A stretch of DNA of 64,000 nucleotides from JAJYIW01 sp963781665 (GTDB taxonomy: Bacteria > Chloroflexota > Anaerolineae > Anaerolineales > Anaerolineaceae): assembly GCA_963781665.1 (NCBI GenBank), contig CAWAGA010000002.1:558001-622000 (forward strand). The letters are read 5' to 3'. The notes below the pieces were generated by a model. That model was given only the letters and a program-made list of their open reading frames with translations. It did no database searches and was not told the origin of the DNA. This document shows, in pieces, positions 1 through 8,503 of this stretch. Both the position numbers and the translations under genes were made by a program. Each line of letters begins with the position of its first letter. The first letter of the stretch is position 1.

Positions 1-886
1 CTTCAATCCAGCGCAAGTATTTCCCGGTTACGGCATCGTAACGCCAATCGGCCTGGTTGGTTGAGCCAAAGTTGACGCTCAAGAACGTGCCGGGTTGGCC
101 ACCTGACGGTGGGGTTGGGTTGAAAGCCATCCCGTCCAGGTTGTACTTCTGTTGGGTGACCCCATGCGCAGCCGCGTAGGTCGTCATTGCGGCTGTATTT
201 GCAAACAAATTGGTCACGATCGGGGTCGGCGAAAGCTCTGTGTCACGGCAGATTGCCGGGCAAGTATTCGTCCCTTCCATAAATGCCCGGTTGCCCAACA
301 CCGACAAAATCTTGCTCAATTCAGGCGCCCAGGCCGAGGCATAGGCCAGGATACCCTGGTACATCGGCACCAGATCAGCGTCGACATACCGTCCGGAACG
401 GATTGGTCCAACCTTGCTTGCATCCTGACCATAATAAACTGCCAGAAAACGATTGGTGCCGCCATCAATGCCATAATCAAAAACGATATCAGCATAGGAA
501 AGGCCCGCATGCGGCCGTCCGGAAGCCGGGAAGTTCGAAACCTTTACCATTACAGGCCGCCGGTTGAGGATCGTGGGGTCGGAAACCGCTAATCCAGTTA
601 ATGGATTGATATTGGCGGGGAAGCCGGTAGGTCCATAAGCTGCGGGGGTCGCAGTCTGCGTAATCGTAGGAGTGGCTGAAGGGACCCGGGTCTTGGTTGC
701 CGTTGGCGTGATGGAATTTGTGGCGGTTGGCTGGTGAGTACTGGTGGGAAGCGCCGTGATCGTTTCTACGGCAGCCGTTTGAGCCAAGTCGACCGTAGGA
801 GATGGGCTGGCTGTTTGGCAGGCAGTCAGCAGCAAGATGGTGATGGTGAATATGGAGAGAAACGTGATCGTTTTGTTTGGAGCCAT
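1..886 (-). CDS. DUF3048-type lipoprotein, C-terminus cut by window edge
   Basis: Reading the minus strand from the ATG at 886 gives an open frame to the window edge, about 295 residues. It begins with a lipoprotein signal peptide: a Lys at position 5, a hydrophobic run, and lipobox LLTAC with Cys23. A Thr/Pro/Ser-rich linker of about 50 residues follows, then a domain with NINPLTGL, NRRPVMVKVSN, GLSYADIVFDYG and GPIRSGRYVD, which are hallmarks of the DUF3048 (YerB-like) family. The family's function is not established. The position predicts an exported protein anchored to the outer face of the membrane. It lies 100 bp downstream of the methylenetetrahydrofolate reductase on the same strand and could be the last gene of that transcript. 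The family assignment rests on recalled motifs; the C-terminal part is outside the window. Confidence 0.8.
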   Translation of the reverse strand, partial: MAPNKTITFLSIFTITILLLTACQTASPSPTVDLAQTAAVETITALPTSTHQPTATNSITPTATKTRVPSATPTITQTATPAAYGPTGFPANINPLTGLAVSDPTILNRRPVMVKVSNFPASGRPHAGLSYADIVFDYGIDGGTNRFLAVYYGQDASKVGPIRSGRYVDADLVPMYQGILAYASAWAPELSKILSVLGNRAFMEGTNTCPAICRDTELSPTPIVTNLFANTAAMTTYAAAHGVTQQKYNLDGMAFNPTPPSGGQPGTFLSVNFGSTNQADWRYDAVTGKYLRWIE

Positions 887-986
887 GGACGGATAACCCT
901 TTTAGCAAAATTCGAAAATCGAGATTAACCTTCAGTACTAATGCACTGCAAGTTTGCTGTTTCTGTTTCTTTATTCCTAGAAGTAT

Positions 987-1928
987 TTAATGACTGGAGA
1001 TGGCCTCAATGACCTCTGCGACATGATCGAAGCGGTTGAAAGCTGGCATCAGGTAAATCCCTTGCACCAGGCTTTTCAGCCGATCACCCAATTCTATCGC
1101 GATTTCGATTCCTGTACGAGAGCTGTTTTCTCCAGCCCGCCCCATGCGCCGGTTTATTTGCTCGGGGATCTTAATTCCCGGAACTTCCTGGTTCAAATAA
1201 GCCGCGTGGCGCTCATTAGCTATTGGGAGGATGCCAGCCAGAATAGGAACCTGCAAAAGGCCGTTCTCACTTTCATAATGACGTAAAAAAGTGCTGATTG
1301 GTTCCACATCGAAGACCGGTTGGGTGAGAATGAAGTCCGCCCCGGCTTTTACCTTGCGCTGTAAGTTCTTGACCTCAGTGTGCATGTCTTTTGGATTGAG
1401 ATTCAACGCGCAGCCTACAAAGAACGTGGTCGGCTGGCCGATTGCCGATCCTGAATGATCGACGCCAGTGTTGAACCCCTGCTTGATCAACCGGATCAAA
1501 CCTGATGGGACCAGGTCAAAGTTGTCCATGGCGTTGGGGTATTCTCCAATCGCAGTTGGGTCTCCCAGGACGACAAACACGTTGCGGATTCCCAGAGCGT
1601 GAGCAGCCAGCAGATCGCCTTGCACCCGGAGCAGGCTGCGGCCGCGGGTCGGGAAATGCAGCACGGTCTCAATTCCCGCCTGGTTCTGGATCAGGCTGCA
1701 AACAGCCCAAGGGCTCATGCGCATACGCGCCATTGGGCTGTCGGCGACGTCGATCACATCCGCGCCCGCCTCGGCCAGCAAGCTGGCGCCTGCCAGGAGT
1801 TTGTGAGTTGAAAGGCCGCGGGGTGGATCAATCTCTACTGCCGTAACAAATTTCCCCTGGGCCAGTTTTTGAGCTAACCCGGAGGTCGTTTCGGTGGATG
1901 GTGTAAATTCTTCCCGCTCGAACACCAA
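987..1928 (-). CDS. metF: Methylenetetrahydrofolate reductase (split from its partner domain)
   Basis: About 313 residues covering a full MTHFR TIM barrel: the early FVTAVEIDPPRG strand, the DVIDVADSP segment, LGDPTAIGEYP, FFVGCALNLNP, and FILTQPVFD near residue 200. It reduces 5,10-methylene-THF to 5-methyl-THF for methionine synthesis. The frame opens after a stop at about 1976; the first plausible start is TTG at 1928, with no convincing ribosome-binding site. It overlaps the end of the homocysteine methyltransferase frame by 101 bp. In many bacteria (YitJ type) the two domains form one polypeptide of about 610 residues, and the peptides join smoothly if one base is removed in the GGGG or CCC runs near 1945-1955. 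The gene is therefore either translated separately by coupling, or is the second half of a frameshifted fusion gene. Confidence 0.85.
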   Translation of the reverse strand: MVFEREEFTPSTETTSGLAQKLAQGKFVTAVEIDPPRGLSTHKLLAGASLLAEAGADVIDVADSPMARMRMSPWAVCSLIQNQAGIETVLHFPTRGRSLLRVQGDLLAAHALGIRNVFVVLGDPTAIGEYPNAMDNFDLVPSGLIRLIKQGFNTGVDHSGSAIGQPTTFFVGCALNLNPKDMHTEVKNLQRKVKAGADFILTQPVFDVEPISTFLRHYESENGLLQVPILAGILPIANERHAAYLNQEVPGIKIPEQINRRMGRAGENSSRTGIEIAIELGDRLKSLVQGIYLMPAFNRFDHVAEVIEAISSH

Positions 1929-2871
1929 CGAAATCGTCCCATCCAGGGATTCCCCGGGTGAGTTCGAAATCGATCACCTGGCGCATGGCCGCGATGTGCC
2001 TCGGGCTGGTGCCGCAGCAGCCGCCGACCAGGCAGGCGCCAGCCTGCCAGAAACCCAGTGCGTATTCTCCAAAATATTCGGGGCCGGCCGGGTACATTAT
2101 CCGTCCATTGACCTGTTCAGGCCAACCGGCATTGGGCATAATCGAAAAACGCCCCTCAGGAACCGCCTGGCGCATCATTTTTAAAATCCGCAGCAGCTGG
2201 GCCGGCCCGCTCGAGCAGTTAACCCCAACCAGGTCGGCACCGTCTTGCCAGAGTGTGCGGGCGACCTTTTCAGGGTCGTCTCCCAGCAGGGTGCGATCGT
2301 CGCGGGTAAAGGTAATCGAAGCGATGACCGGCAGCTCGATAGACAGTTTTTTCTCTACCTGGCGCACCGCCTGGATGGCTTCGTGGACTTCGCGCAAGTC
2401 GCTCATAGTTTCGATCAATACCAGATCAGCCCCCGCCTGGCTCAATGCCAGAATTTGCTCCTCGAAGGCCAGGCGAGCGTGTTCGGGCTGCACCTTGCCG
2501 TAGGGCGCCAGGCGCACGCCCAGAGGGCCAACGTCTCCAGCGACGAAAGCTTCTTTCCCCAATTCGGCGATCGCCTGTCGTACCAGGCTCACCCCGGCCT
2601 GATTTATGCGGTCGACCCCGGCTTCGAGCCCGTGCTGTTTGAGCTTGTAGCGGTTGGCGCTAAAGGTGTTGGTCTTGATTAGTTGGGCACCGGCCTGGAG
2701 GTATTCCCGGTGGATGCCGGCGACCAGGTCGGGTTGGGATAGATTAAGCTCGTCGAAGCAACGGTCGAAATGGATGCCGCGTTCGTACAGCAAGGTGCCC
2801 ATCGCGCCATCTGCCAGCAGGGGCCGGCCCGAATCAAGGGTAGAAATAAAGGTGTTCGAAGGTGGTTTCAC
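1828..2871 (-). CDS. Homocysteine S-methyltransferase domain protein
   Basis: The start is a GTG at 2871, immediately after the TGA of the upstream SGNH gene, with CAGGA seven bases upstream. The first 310 residues are a complete homocysteine S-methyltransferase barrel: LLADGAMGTLLYERG at the N-terminus, IKTNTFSANR, and the zinc ligands in VGVNCSSGP and VGGCCGTSP. It transfers a methyl group to homocysteine to give methionine. The last 35 residues after PGWD look like out-of-frame translation of the MTHFR N-terminus, so the natural product is probably longer or ends differently. It is the first half of a YitJ-like bifunctional enzyme. Since metH lies 2 kb away, this cell has two methionine-forming barrels close together. 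Confidence 0.85.
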   Translation of the reverse strand: MKPPSNTFISTLDSGRPLLADGAMGTLLYERGIHFDRCFDELNLSQPDLVAGIHREYLQAGAQLIKTNTFSANRYKLKQHGLEAGVDRINQAGVSLVRQAIAELGKEAFVAGDVGPLGVRLAPYGKVQPEHARLAFEEQILALSQAGADLVLIETMSDLREVHEAIQAVRQVEKKLSIELPVIASITFTRDDRTLLGDDPEKVARTLWQDGADLVGVNCSSGPAQLLRILKMMRQAVPEGRFSIMPNAGWPEQVNGRIMYPAGPEYFGEYALGFWQAGACLVGGCCGTSPRHIAAMRQVIDFELTRGIPGWDDFVGVRAGRIYTIHRNDLRVSSKTGPGEICYGSRD

Positions 2872-3915
2872 TCATTCATCCTGGTTAACCGCTACCATTA
2901 ATTCATCCAGAACCTGCAAGGCTGTCAGGTTGCGGATGGGAAACGCGTATTGCATCGCAGCCGGATCGTTATATTTTTCCGGAAAGTAGGTCAGGTGCAC
3001 GCCATCATCCTTCAGCCCATGGTGGGGAATATCTTGAACCGCGGCCCAGAAATTCCACAGTGGAATGTTGTTGTCGTGGGCCAGTTGGGCGATGATGAGG
3101 TTGATGCTCATGTCGCCTTCAAGGTTATCCGCCTTGGTCGCCAGGACCGGTACGACCCCGTTCTTGATGGCGTAATCGATAATCATCTGCATATATTTTT
3201 GGAACGCCTGGCGGCTGTTGACAGCATCATTGGTTCCGAACATGATGAATACGAAGCTGGGCTTGTTGACGCGGAATTCGCATAACAGGGGAATCTCATT
3301 CGGACGGCATTGGCTGGGGTCCGATAACAACATGTTCAAGGTTGAAGAGGCCGAATAACCCTGGCCCGAAGCCAGGCTGGTGTGCTCGAAGGAGCCGGCA
3401 AAATAGTCGATCGTGGTTTGCAGGTCTTGATAAGGTCCCAAATTGTAGGCGTTTTTACCGTGATCAAATTCCGTCAAAAAATATGGGCTGGATGTTTCGC
3501 AGTCGCCGACCTTGGAAAAAGCGTGCGGATTATTATGGAATTTCTGCCCGGTCTTGTAAATCTTCAAGACGTTGGCGCTGATGACCGGGATCACCGGCAG
3601 CAATTCCCAACTTGCCGGGTCGTAGGTTGGGGTCGGGCCTGGGGTAGAACTTTCAACTGCCGCCGGCCCAGTGGTCGCGATCGCCTGGGTTGGGGTTGTA
3701 GTCAAGGTATCTGCAGGCGATATGCTTGGAAGAAATGTCCCCGTCGGTAGCTGGCGCGTGGCGGTTGCTGAAGGGACTGCGTTTGTGGACCGCGGTGTGG
3801 CCGTCTGGGTCGGGATTGCTCCCTGCCCGGTGCACCCGACGAAGGCAACGAGCATGGATAACTGGAGCGCAATGGCAGCCAATCGGGGTAGATTGTCTTT
3901 ATGTAGGACAAGCAT
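2872..3915 (-). CDS. SGNH/GDSL-like lipoprotein
   Basis: Starting at the ATG at 3915 gives 347 residues with Lys6, Arg11, a hydrophobic stretch and lipobox FVGC, then a Thr/Pro-rich linker to about residue 95. The SGNH hydrolase core follows: block I reads KVGDCETSS, block III MFGTNDAVN, block V DGVHLT near the C-terminus. The expected nucleophile Ser of GDS is Cys here (codon TGC). The usual role of such proteins is ester or acetyl hydrolysis on cell-surface glycans, but activity is uncertain given the Cys. An upstream in-frame extension to 4107 exists but would bury the signal peptide, so I reject it. The chosen start and its AAGGA site lie inside a REP-like hairpin. The stop abuts the GTG of the methyltransferase gene, suggesting one transcript. 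Confidence 0.72.
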   Translation of the reverse strand: MLVLHKDNLPRLAAIALQLSMLVAFVGCTGQGAIPTQTATPRSTNAVPSATATRQLPTGTFLPSISPADTLTTTPTQAIATTGPAAVESSTPGPTPTYDPASWELLPVIPVISANVLKIYKTGQKFHNNPHAFSKVGDCETSSPYFLTEFDHGKNAYNLGPYQDLQTTIDYFAGSFEHTSLASGQGYSASSTLNMLLSDPSQCRPNEIPLLCEFRVNKPSFVFIMFGTNDAVNSRQAFQKYMQMIIDYAIKNGVVPVLATKADNLEGDMSINLIIAQLAHDNNIPLWNFWAAVQDIPHHGLKDDGVHLTYFPEKYNDPAAMQYAFPIRNLTALQVLDELMVAVNQDE

Positions 3916-4005
3916 CAGCTTGTCCTTGGTCACGACCGGCAAGGTTACGTGCTGTAGGAGAACCCTCTTAAGGCCACGAAAGGACGAAGTAAATCTTGTC
4001 CTACA
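3902..4005. repeat. REP-like palindromic element beside the RAYT gene
   Basis: An 11-bp perfect inverted repeat (TGTAGGACAAG at 3902-3912, CTTGTCCTACA at 3995-4005) encloses an inner hairpin (GGACAAGC, loop ATCA, GCTTGTCC, 3906-3925). The structure resembles a bacterial interspersed mosaic element and lies 56 bp from a REP-associated transposase gene. Related GACAAGC/CTTGTCC words recur at 4870-4929 and at 13062-13119. Confidence 0.65.
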
Positions 4006-4060
4006 ACGCTGTAGGGCATGATCACCCCCCTGGAAAAAAGTATCTTCACCTGGCTGCCAA

Positions 4061-4711
4061 CTATGCATATTTATAATTAGTCCATTCCCATTGGTTCCAG
4101 GTATCAACCAGGCCGGCTTTGACCGGATTATTCAACCCATAATCGATAATTCTTTGAAGCTCTGCTTCATCGCGGATCGCATGATCATAGCTCTCGTGCT
4201 CCCAGAAAGCTCCCAGGTGGGTCATGATTTTGTTCGCTTGAATAGCAGAACCTCCTTTGACAACCTTCGGAATTTCCGCTAACGAATAATAATGTTCGTC
4301 CGATTTTGGTAAAGGCTGGCAGACCAGATGGACTTGGTTCGGCATGATGCAGAATACGATCAAACGATATAGCTTATTGTCATTTCGCTTGATCTCATCT
4401 GTAACCATCGTCGCGATTCGCCGGTCTTCGAGCCAGATGGGACCCTTATCTGAACAATCCAGGGCTTTGTCCCAATGCTCGCATTGTGGCTTACGAAAGG
4501 TTTCAATCTTATTCAACCGTTCGTCTGGATCATTGATTCGATTTAGTTTCTCTCCCATGCTGGATTTTTCTTGCATCCACGACTGGACAACATCACCTGG
4601 CAAAGCGCTTACCAACCAAAATATAACAAAAAAAGTAGCTTCTTCAGGTTGGTAATGGGGTAATTGGCGCTGATAGAAAAGATTGTAGTTGACTTTCGGT
4701 TCAATCGGCAT
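4061..4711 (-). CDS. REP-associated tyrosine transposase (RAYT, Y1 family)
   Basis: 216 residues. The segment GPIWLEDRRIATMVTDEIK, the CIMPNQVHLVC strand, and ESYDHAIRDEAELQRIIDY followed by NNPVKAGLV are characteristic of RAYT proteins in the IS200-like Y1 transposase superfamily. The catalytic Tyr is probably the one in RIIDYGLNNP. The HUH metal motif, normally NHVH, reads NQVH here because the codon is CAA, so the first His is missing and strand cleavage may be impaired. RAYTs are thought to mobilise REP palindromes. REP-like sequences lie on both sides (3902-4005 and 4870-4929), consistent with a local RAYT-REP pair. The gene separates metH from the SGNH/methyltransferase transcript. The start is the ATG at 4711; upstream is AT-rich. 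Confidence 0.82.
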   Translation of the reverse strand: MPIEPKVNYNLFYQRQLPHYQPEEATFFVIFWLVSALPGDVVQSWMQEKSSMGEKLNRINDPDERLNKIETFRKPQCEHWDKALDCSDKGPIWLEDRRIATMVTDEIKRNDNKLYRLIVFCIMPNQVHLVCQPLPKSDEHYYSLAEIPKVVKGGSAIQANKIMTHLGAFWEHESYDHAIRDEAELQRIIDYGLNNPVKAGLVDTWNQWEWTNYKYA

Positions 4712-4869
4712 TTTGGCTGTTTAGGGAAAAAACAATAATATGTGCTAATCATACTCGAAAACTTGAAGGTCAAGAAGTGTTCTGGTCTTTTGTATAATAT
4801 TGCTTTATTTACCCTTTTGTTGGGCTTACTTCAGCTAGCCGAGTTTGATCGATATGCAAAGCCCTTGCA

Positions 4870-4929
4870 GACAAACTAAAGTCTCTCCTGCATCGGACAC
4901 GCTAATAGACAAGCTAAAGCTTAGCCTAC
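4870..4929. repeat. Two degenerate REP-like units
   Basis: Two similar words, beginning GACAAACTAAAGTC at 4870 and GACAAGCTAAAGCTTAGCC at 4908, differ at few positions and both end CCT(A/G)C. The second contains the palindrome AAGCTAAAGCTT. They match the 3902-4005 element in their GACAAGC and CCTAC ends. They occupy the gap between the metH stop and the RAYT start. Confidence 0.45.
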
Positions 4930-4943
4930 AAAAAGAATAGATG

Positions 4944-7900
4944 CTACATTAACTGTTCCAACCGCAACTCGCCGACTGAATAATATCGCGCCTGGGGGTG
5001 ATGAACGATGATGGCAGCGGTCGATTGTTCGGGAATGAGCTGGTAGGCTGGCGTAAGCTTCATGCCCAGCTCGCTTTCTACCGGTAATAACTGGAATACT
5101 TTAGCATGATCAGATAGCTCAGGGATTGCCGGGTAACCCCACGAATAACGTTTGCCCTGGCCCGGTTTGAGCCCTAACTCTCGCCGGATGTGGCGGTGAA
5201 GATATTCAGCGGTCGCTTCGGCCATCTGAACGGCCAGGCCGTGGCCAAAATACCCTTCGGAATATTCTCCGGCTTCCTGGCGCTGGTCGAACCGCCGGGT
5301 TGCTTCATCGCCGACGGTCACCACCTGGAATGCGACCACATCCATTACCCCTGTATTGACAGGAGCAAAATAATCCGCCAGGCAAAGCTGGTCGCCATCC
5401 GGCTGGCGCGGGAAGGTAAAACGCACGAGCTCTTCGGGCGAGCCGGACACAACACTTCCCGGCTCGTATACCACCAGATCGTTGCCATCCGATTGGGCCG
5501 GCCAATAGCCGTACATTCCCTGCGGGTAAAGCCAGGGATCTCTAAGCAACACCTGGTGCATATCTTCCAACCGGCTTTCGAATTCTGGCAGAAGCGCTTC
5601 CCAGGCTTTGCCATGGGTGTTCTTAGCGCCCCACGACAGGCGGAACAGCTCGTTTTTCGCCAGGTAGTTAAAGACCATGTCCAGGGGCATCTGGCGGACA
5701 AGGCGTGGGCCCCAGATTGGCGGACGAGGGATGTTTTTTGCCGGCGGTACCGATGACCGCTGGACCTGAACGGCAAGATTGGGTTTATGCACGACTTTGC
5801 CCAGTTCGAAATCAGCCTCTTGCCTGATCTTCGCCAGCAGCTCACCCCGTTTTTGCCCATCGACCAGGTCGTTCATAACTCCTAATCCCTCAAATGCATC
5901 CTTGCAGTAAAAAACCCCAGGTGCATAATAATCACCCTGGTCGGTTTGCAGGATGCGGCTGCCAAACCGCCGGTTGATGGCCGCACCACCAATGAGCACC
6001 GGGAAGGACAGGCCGCGGCGCTGGAGCTCATTGACGATCAACGGCATCTGCCGGCTGGTGCTGACCAGTAAAGCGCTCAAGCCAATTGCATCGGCGTTGA
6101 TCTCGACCGCTTTTGAGATAATCGTCTCTGCCGGCACCTGCTTACCCAGGTCTACGACTGTAAAACCGTTGTTGGATAAGATTGTCTTGACCAGATTTTT
6201 GCCGATATCATGGACGTCTCCATACACGGTAGCCAGCACGACCTTGCCTTTGGTGGCACCTTCTTTCTTCTCGAGAAACTGCTCGAGGTAAGCTACCGAC
6301 TTTTTCATCACCTCGGCCGATTGCAGCACAAACGGCAAGATCAGTTCGCCTGCCCCGAATTTATCACCCACCTCTTTCATCGCCGGTAAAAGCACTTCAT
6401 TCAACACATGGATGGCCGTTTGCGGACGCTCTGTTCCTGACCCCCGGTTCAAAATCTCGTCGATGTCTTTTTCAACCCCATCTTTATAACGGTGGAGGAT
6501 GCGCCAGTGCAAGCGCTCTTCAGGGCTCATCCCTTCAGTGGGATGGGCGGCAGCCGCTTTGGCAGCAGGTTGGGCTTTTTCAAAATGCTCAATGTAGCGC
6601 TGCAGGGCATCGGGACGGCGATCGAAAATCAAATCTTCGGCCAGCTGGCGTTCAGCGTCGTCGACTTCGGCATAGGGGGTAATCTGAGCCGGGTTGACGA
6701 TAGCCATATCTAATCCTGCCTGTACCGCGTGGTAAAGGAAGACGCTGTTGAGCACTGCCCGAGCTTCTGGCGACAGGCCGAAAGAGACGTTGCTCACTCC
6801 CAGGGACGCCAAAACCCCTGGCAGCCCGGTTTTGATGCGGCGGATGCCTTCCAGGGTTTCGACCGCCGAGTGGCTGTAAGCCTCATCGCCGGTAGCCAGG
6901 GTGAAGGTTAGAGCGTCGAAGACCAGGTCCTGGGGATTTAGATCGAAACCATCCACTGCCAGGCGGTAAATCCGGGTGGCGACCTCGAGCTTCCGCTCAG
7001 CAGTCCTGGCCATACCCTGCTCATCGATAGTCAAGGCAATCACTGCGGCGTTGTATGTTTTGGCAAGGGTAAAAATCCGCTCCGATTTGGCCGTTCCGGC
7101 TTCCAGGTTCGTTGAGTTGAGCAGGCAGCGCCCTGGAGCAACCTGCAGGACCGCTTCCATCACCTCCGGTTCGGTGGTGTCGATCACCAACGGCGATTTG
7201 ACCACCGGCGCCAGGGTCTTAACGACCCGGCGAGCCTGCTCGATTTCGTCGCTGCGTTCCGTCACCGCCACGCAAATATCCAGCCCGTGGGCGCCGCTGT
7301 TGACCTGCTGGCGGGCCAGGGCTGCAATCCCATCATAATCTTCAGCCAATAATAGTTTTTTGAACTTCTGGCTGCCCTGGGCATTGAGACGCTCGCCGAT
7401 TAAGAACGGGCGCGGCTCCTGCTGCATAGGCACAGCCTGGACTGAAGAGGCCAGGCGCGGGACTAAAGCAGGTTGGCGCACGGCCTGACCCAGGTCGTGG
7501 ACTTTCTCGACCAGGTGCTTCAAATGATCGGGCGTGGTGCCGCAGCAGCCGCCAACGATGTTGATGTGGAATTTATCGACGTATTCGGCCAGAGCGTCGG
7601 CAAATGGTTGGGGCTCGAGCGGATAAACTGCCTGGCCATCAACATTGATTGGCAGGCCGGCATTGGGGATGCAGGATATCGGCAGGGTCGTCTGGGCGCT
7701 GAGGTAGCGCAGCGGCTCACGCATGAAATCCGGGCCGGTCGAACAGTTCATACCGATCACATCGACTGGCATGCCATCCAGGATGGCCTGGACGGCGGTG
7801 ACGTCTGTCCCCAGCAGCATCCGCCCGGTCGTGTCCAGGCTGACCTGCGCCTGGATAGGAAGGTAAATGCCGGTGGCGGCGAAAGCTTTTTGGATGCCCA

Positions 7901-8450
7901 ATATCGCCGCTTTGACCTCAAGGATATCTTGCGAGGTTTCGATCAGCACCAGGTCGACTCCACCCTGAACTAAACCTGTAGCCTGTTCGCAGAAAACGTC
8001 GACCAGATCGCTAAAAGAAACATCACCCAGGGTGGGATCGTCCACGGAGAGAAGTTTTCCGGAAGGCCCAATCGACCCGGCGACGAAACGCGGTTGGTCG
8101 GGCGTTGAATATTCGTCCGCCAGGCGGCGCGCCAGGCCAGCCGCAGCCTGATTGATCTCGAGCACTCTTTCGCTCAGGCCGTATTCCGCCAGGGTGATGC
8201 GGTTCGCACGGAATGAACATGTCTCGATGACGTCGACACCTACTTCAAGGAAGGAACGGTGAACGGTTTCGACTGCCTGGGGGTAAGAGATCACCAGGTA
8301 ATCCAGGCAGCCGTTGGTCTGCTCCCCCCCGAAGTGGTCGGCGGTCAGGTCCAGGGTCTGCAAGTTGGTTCCCATGGCTCCATCGAAGATCAAGACGCGC
8401 TCTTTAAGAGCATCCAGGTAGCGGCGGTTGGTATATTTTCGATCACTCAT
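4944..8450 (-). CDS. metH: Cobalamin-dependent methionine synthase
   Basis: 1168 residues from the ATG at 8450. Domains in order: homocysteine-binding barrel (about 10-330) with zinc ligands in GMNCSTGPD and VGGCCGTTPD; pterin-binding barrel (about 350-610) starting LIGERLNAQGSQKFK; B12 cap (about 640-720); B12-binding Rossmann domain with GDVHDIGKN near 745, whose His is the lower cobalt ligand; and an AdoMet-dependent reactivation domain from about 900 to the end, with RYSWGYPAIPEL near 1100. It methylates homocysteine from 5-methyl-THF. A start at 8483 is possible in frame but would translate the attenuator hairpin, so 8450 is preferred; GGAGAGG lies 10 bases upstream. Expression should fall when SAM is abundant, through the leader riboswitch. 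Confidence 0.97.
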   Translation of the reverse strand: MSDRKYTNRRYLDALKERVLIFDGAMGTNLQTLDLTADHFGGEQTNGCLDYLVISYPQAVETVHRSFLEVGVDVIETCSFRANRITLAEYGLSERVLEINQAAAGLARRLADEYSTPDQPRFVAGSIGPSGKLLSVDDPTLGDVSFSDLVDVFCEQATGLVQGGVDLVLIETSQDILEVKAAILGIQKAFAATGIYLPIQAQVSLDTTGRMLLGTDVTAVQAILDGMPVDVIGMNCSTGPDFMREPLRYLSAQTTLPISCIPNAGLPINVDGQAVYPLEPQPFADALAEYVDKFHINIVGGCCGTTPDHLKHLVEKVHDLGQAVRQPALVPRLASSVQAVPMQQEPRPFLIGERLNAQGSQKFKKLLLAEDYDGIAALARQQVNSGAHGLDICVAVTERSDEIEQARRVVKTLAPVVKSPLVIDTTEPEVMEAVLQVAPGRCLLNSTNLEAGTAKSERIFTLAKTYNAAVIALTIDEQGMARTAERKLEVATRIYRLAVDGFDLNPQDLVFDALTFTLATGDEAYSHSAVETLEGIRRIKTGLPGVLASLGVSNVSFGLSPEARAVLNSVFLYHAVQAGLDMAIVNPAQITPYAEVDDAERQLAEDLIFDRRPDALQRYIEHFEKAQPAAKAAAAHPTEGMSPEERLHWRILHRYKDGVEKDIDEILNRGSGTERPQTAIHVLNEVLLPAMKEVGDKFGAGELILPFVLQSAEVMKKSVAYLEQFLEKKEGATKGKVVLATVYGDVHDIGKNLVKTILSNNGFTVVDLGKQVPAETIISKAVEINADAIGLSALLVSTSRQMPLIVNELQRRGLSFPVLIGGAAINRRFGSRILQTDQGDYYAPGVFYCKDAFEGLGVMNDLVDGQKRGELLAKIRQEADFELGKVVHKPNLAVQVQRSSVPPAKNIPRPPIWGPRLVRQMPLDMVFNYLAKNELFRLSWGAKNTHGKAWEALLPEFESRLEDMHQVLLRDPWLYPQGMYGYWPAQSDGNDLVVYEPGSVVSGSPEELVRFTFPRQPDGDQLCLADYFAPVNTGVMDVVAFQVVTVGDEATRRFDQRQEAGEYSEGYFGHGLAVQMAEATAEYLHRHIRRELGLKPGQGKRYSWGYPAIPELSDHAKVFQLLPVESELGMKLTPAYQLIPEQSTAAIIVHHPQARYYSVGELRLEQLM

Positions 8451-8453
8451 AAT

Positions 8454-8480
8454 AAAAAAACCTCTCCTTTTTGTGAGAGG
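8454..8480 (-). terminator. Riboswitch-controlled terminator that carries the metH ribosome-binding site
   Basis: On the minus strand a 6-bp stem (CCTCTC with GAGAGG, 8475-8480 and 8461-8466) with loop ACAAAAAG is followed by seven T. This is the expression platform of the SAM-I riboswitch. The 3' arm contains GGAGAGG, the only plausible Shine-Dalgarno sequence for the ATG at 8450. Confidence 0.88.
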
Positions 8481-8503
8481 CACACCAGAATGAATATGGG
8501 GGC

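Noticed and set aside
2872..4107. Longer start for the SGNH gene at 4107
   Set aside because: It would place 64 residues before the signal peptide and overlap the RAYT gene; the ATG at 3915 fits a lipoprotein.
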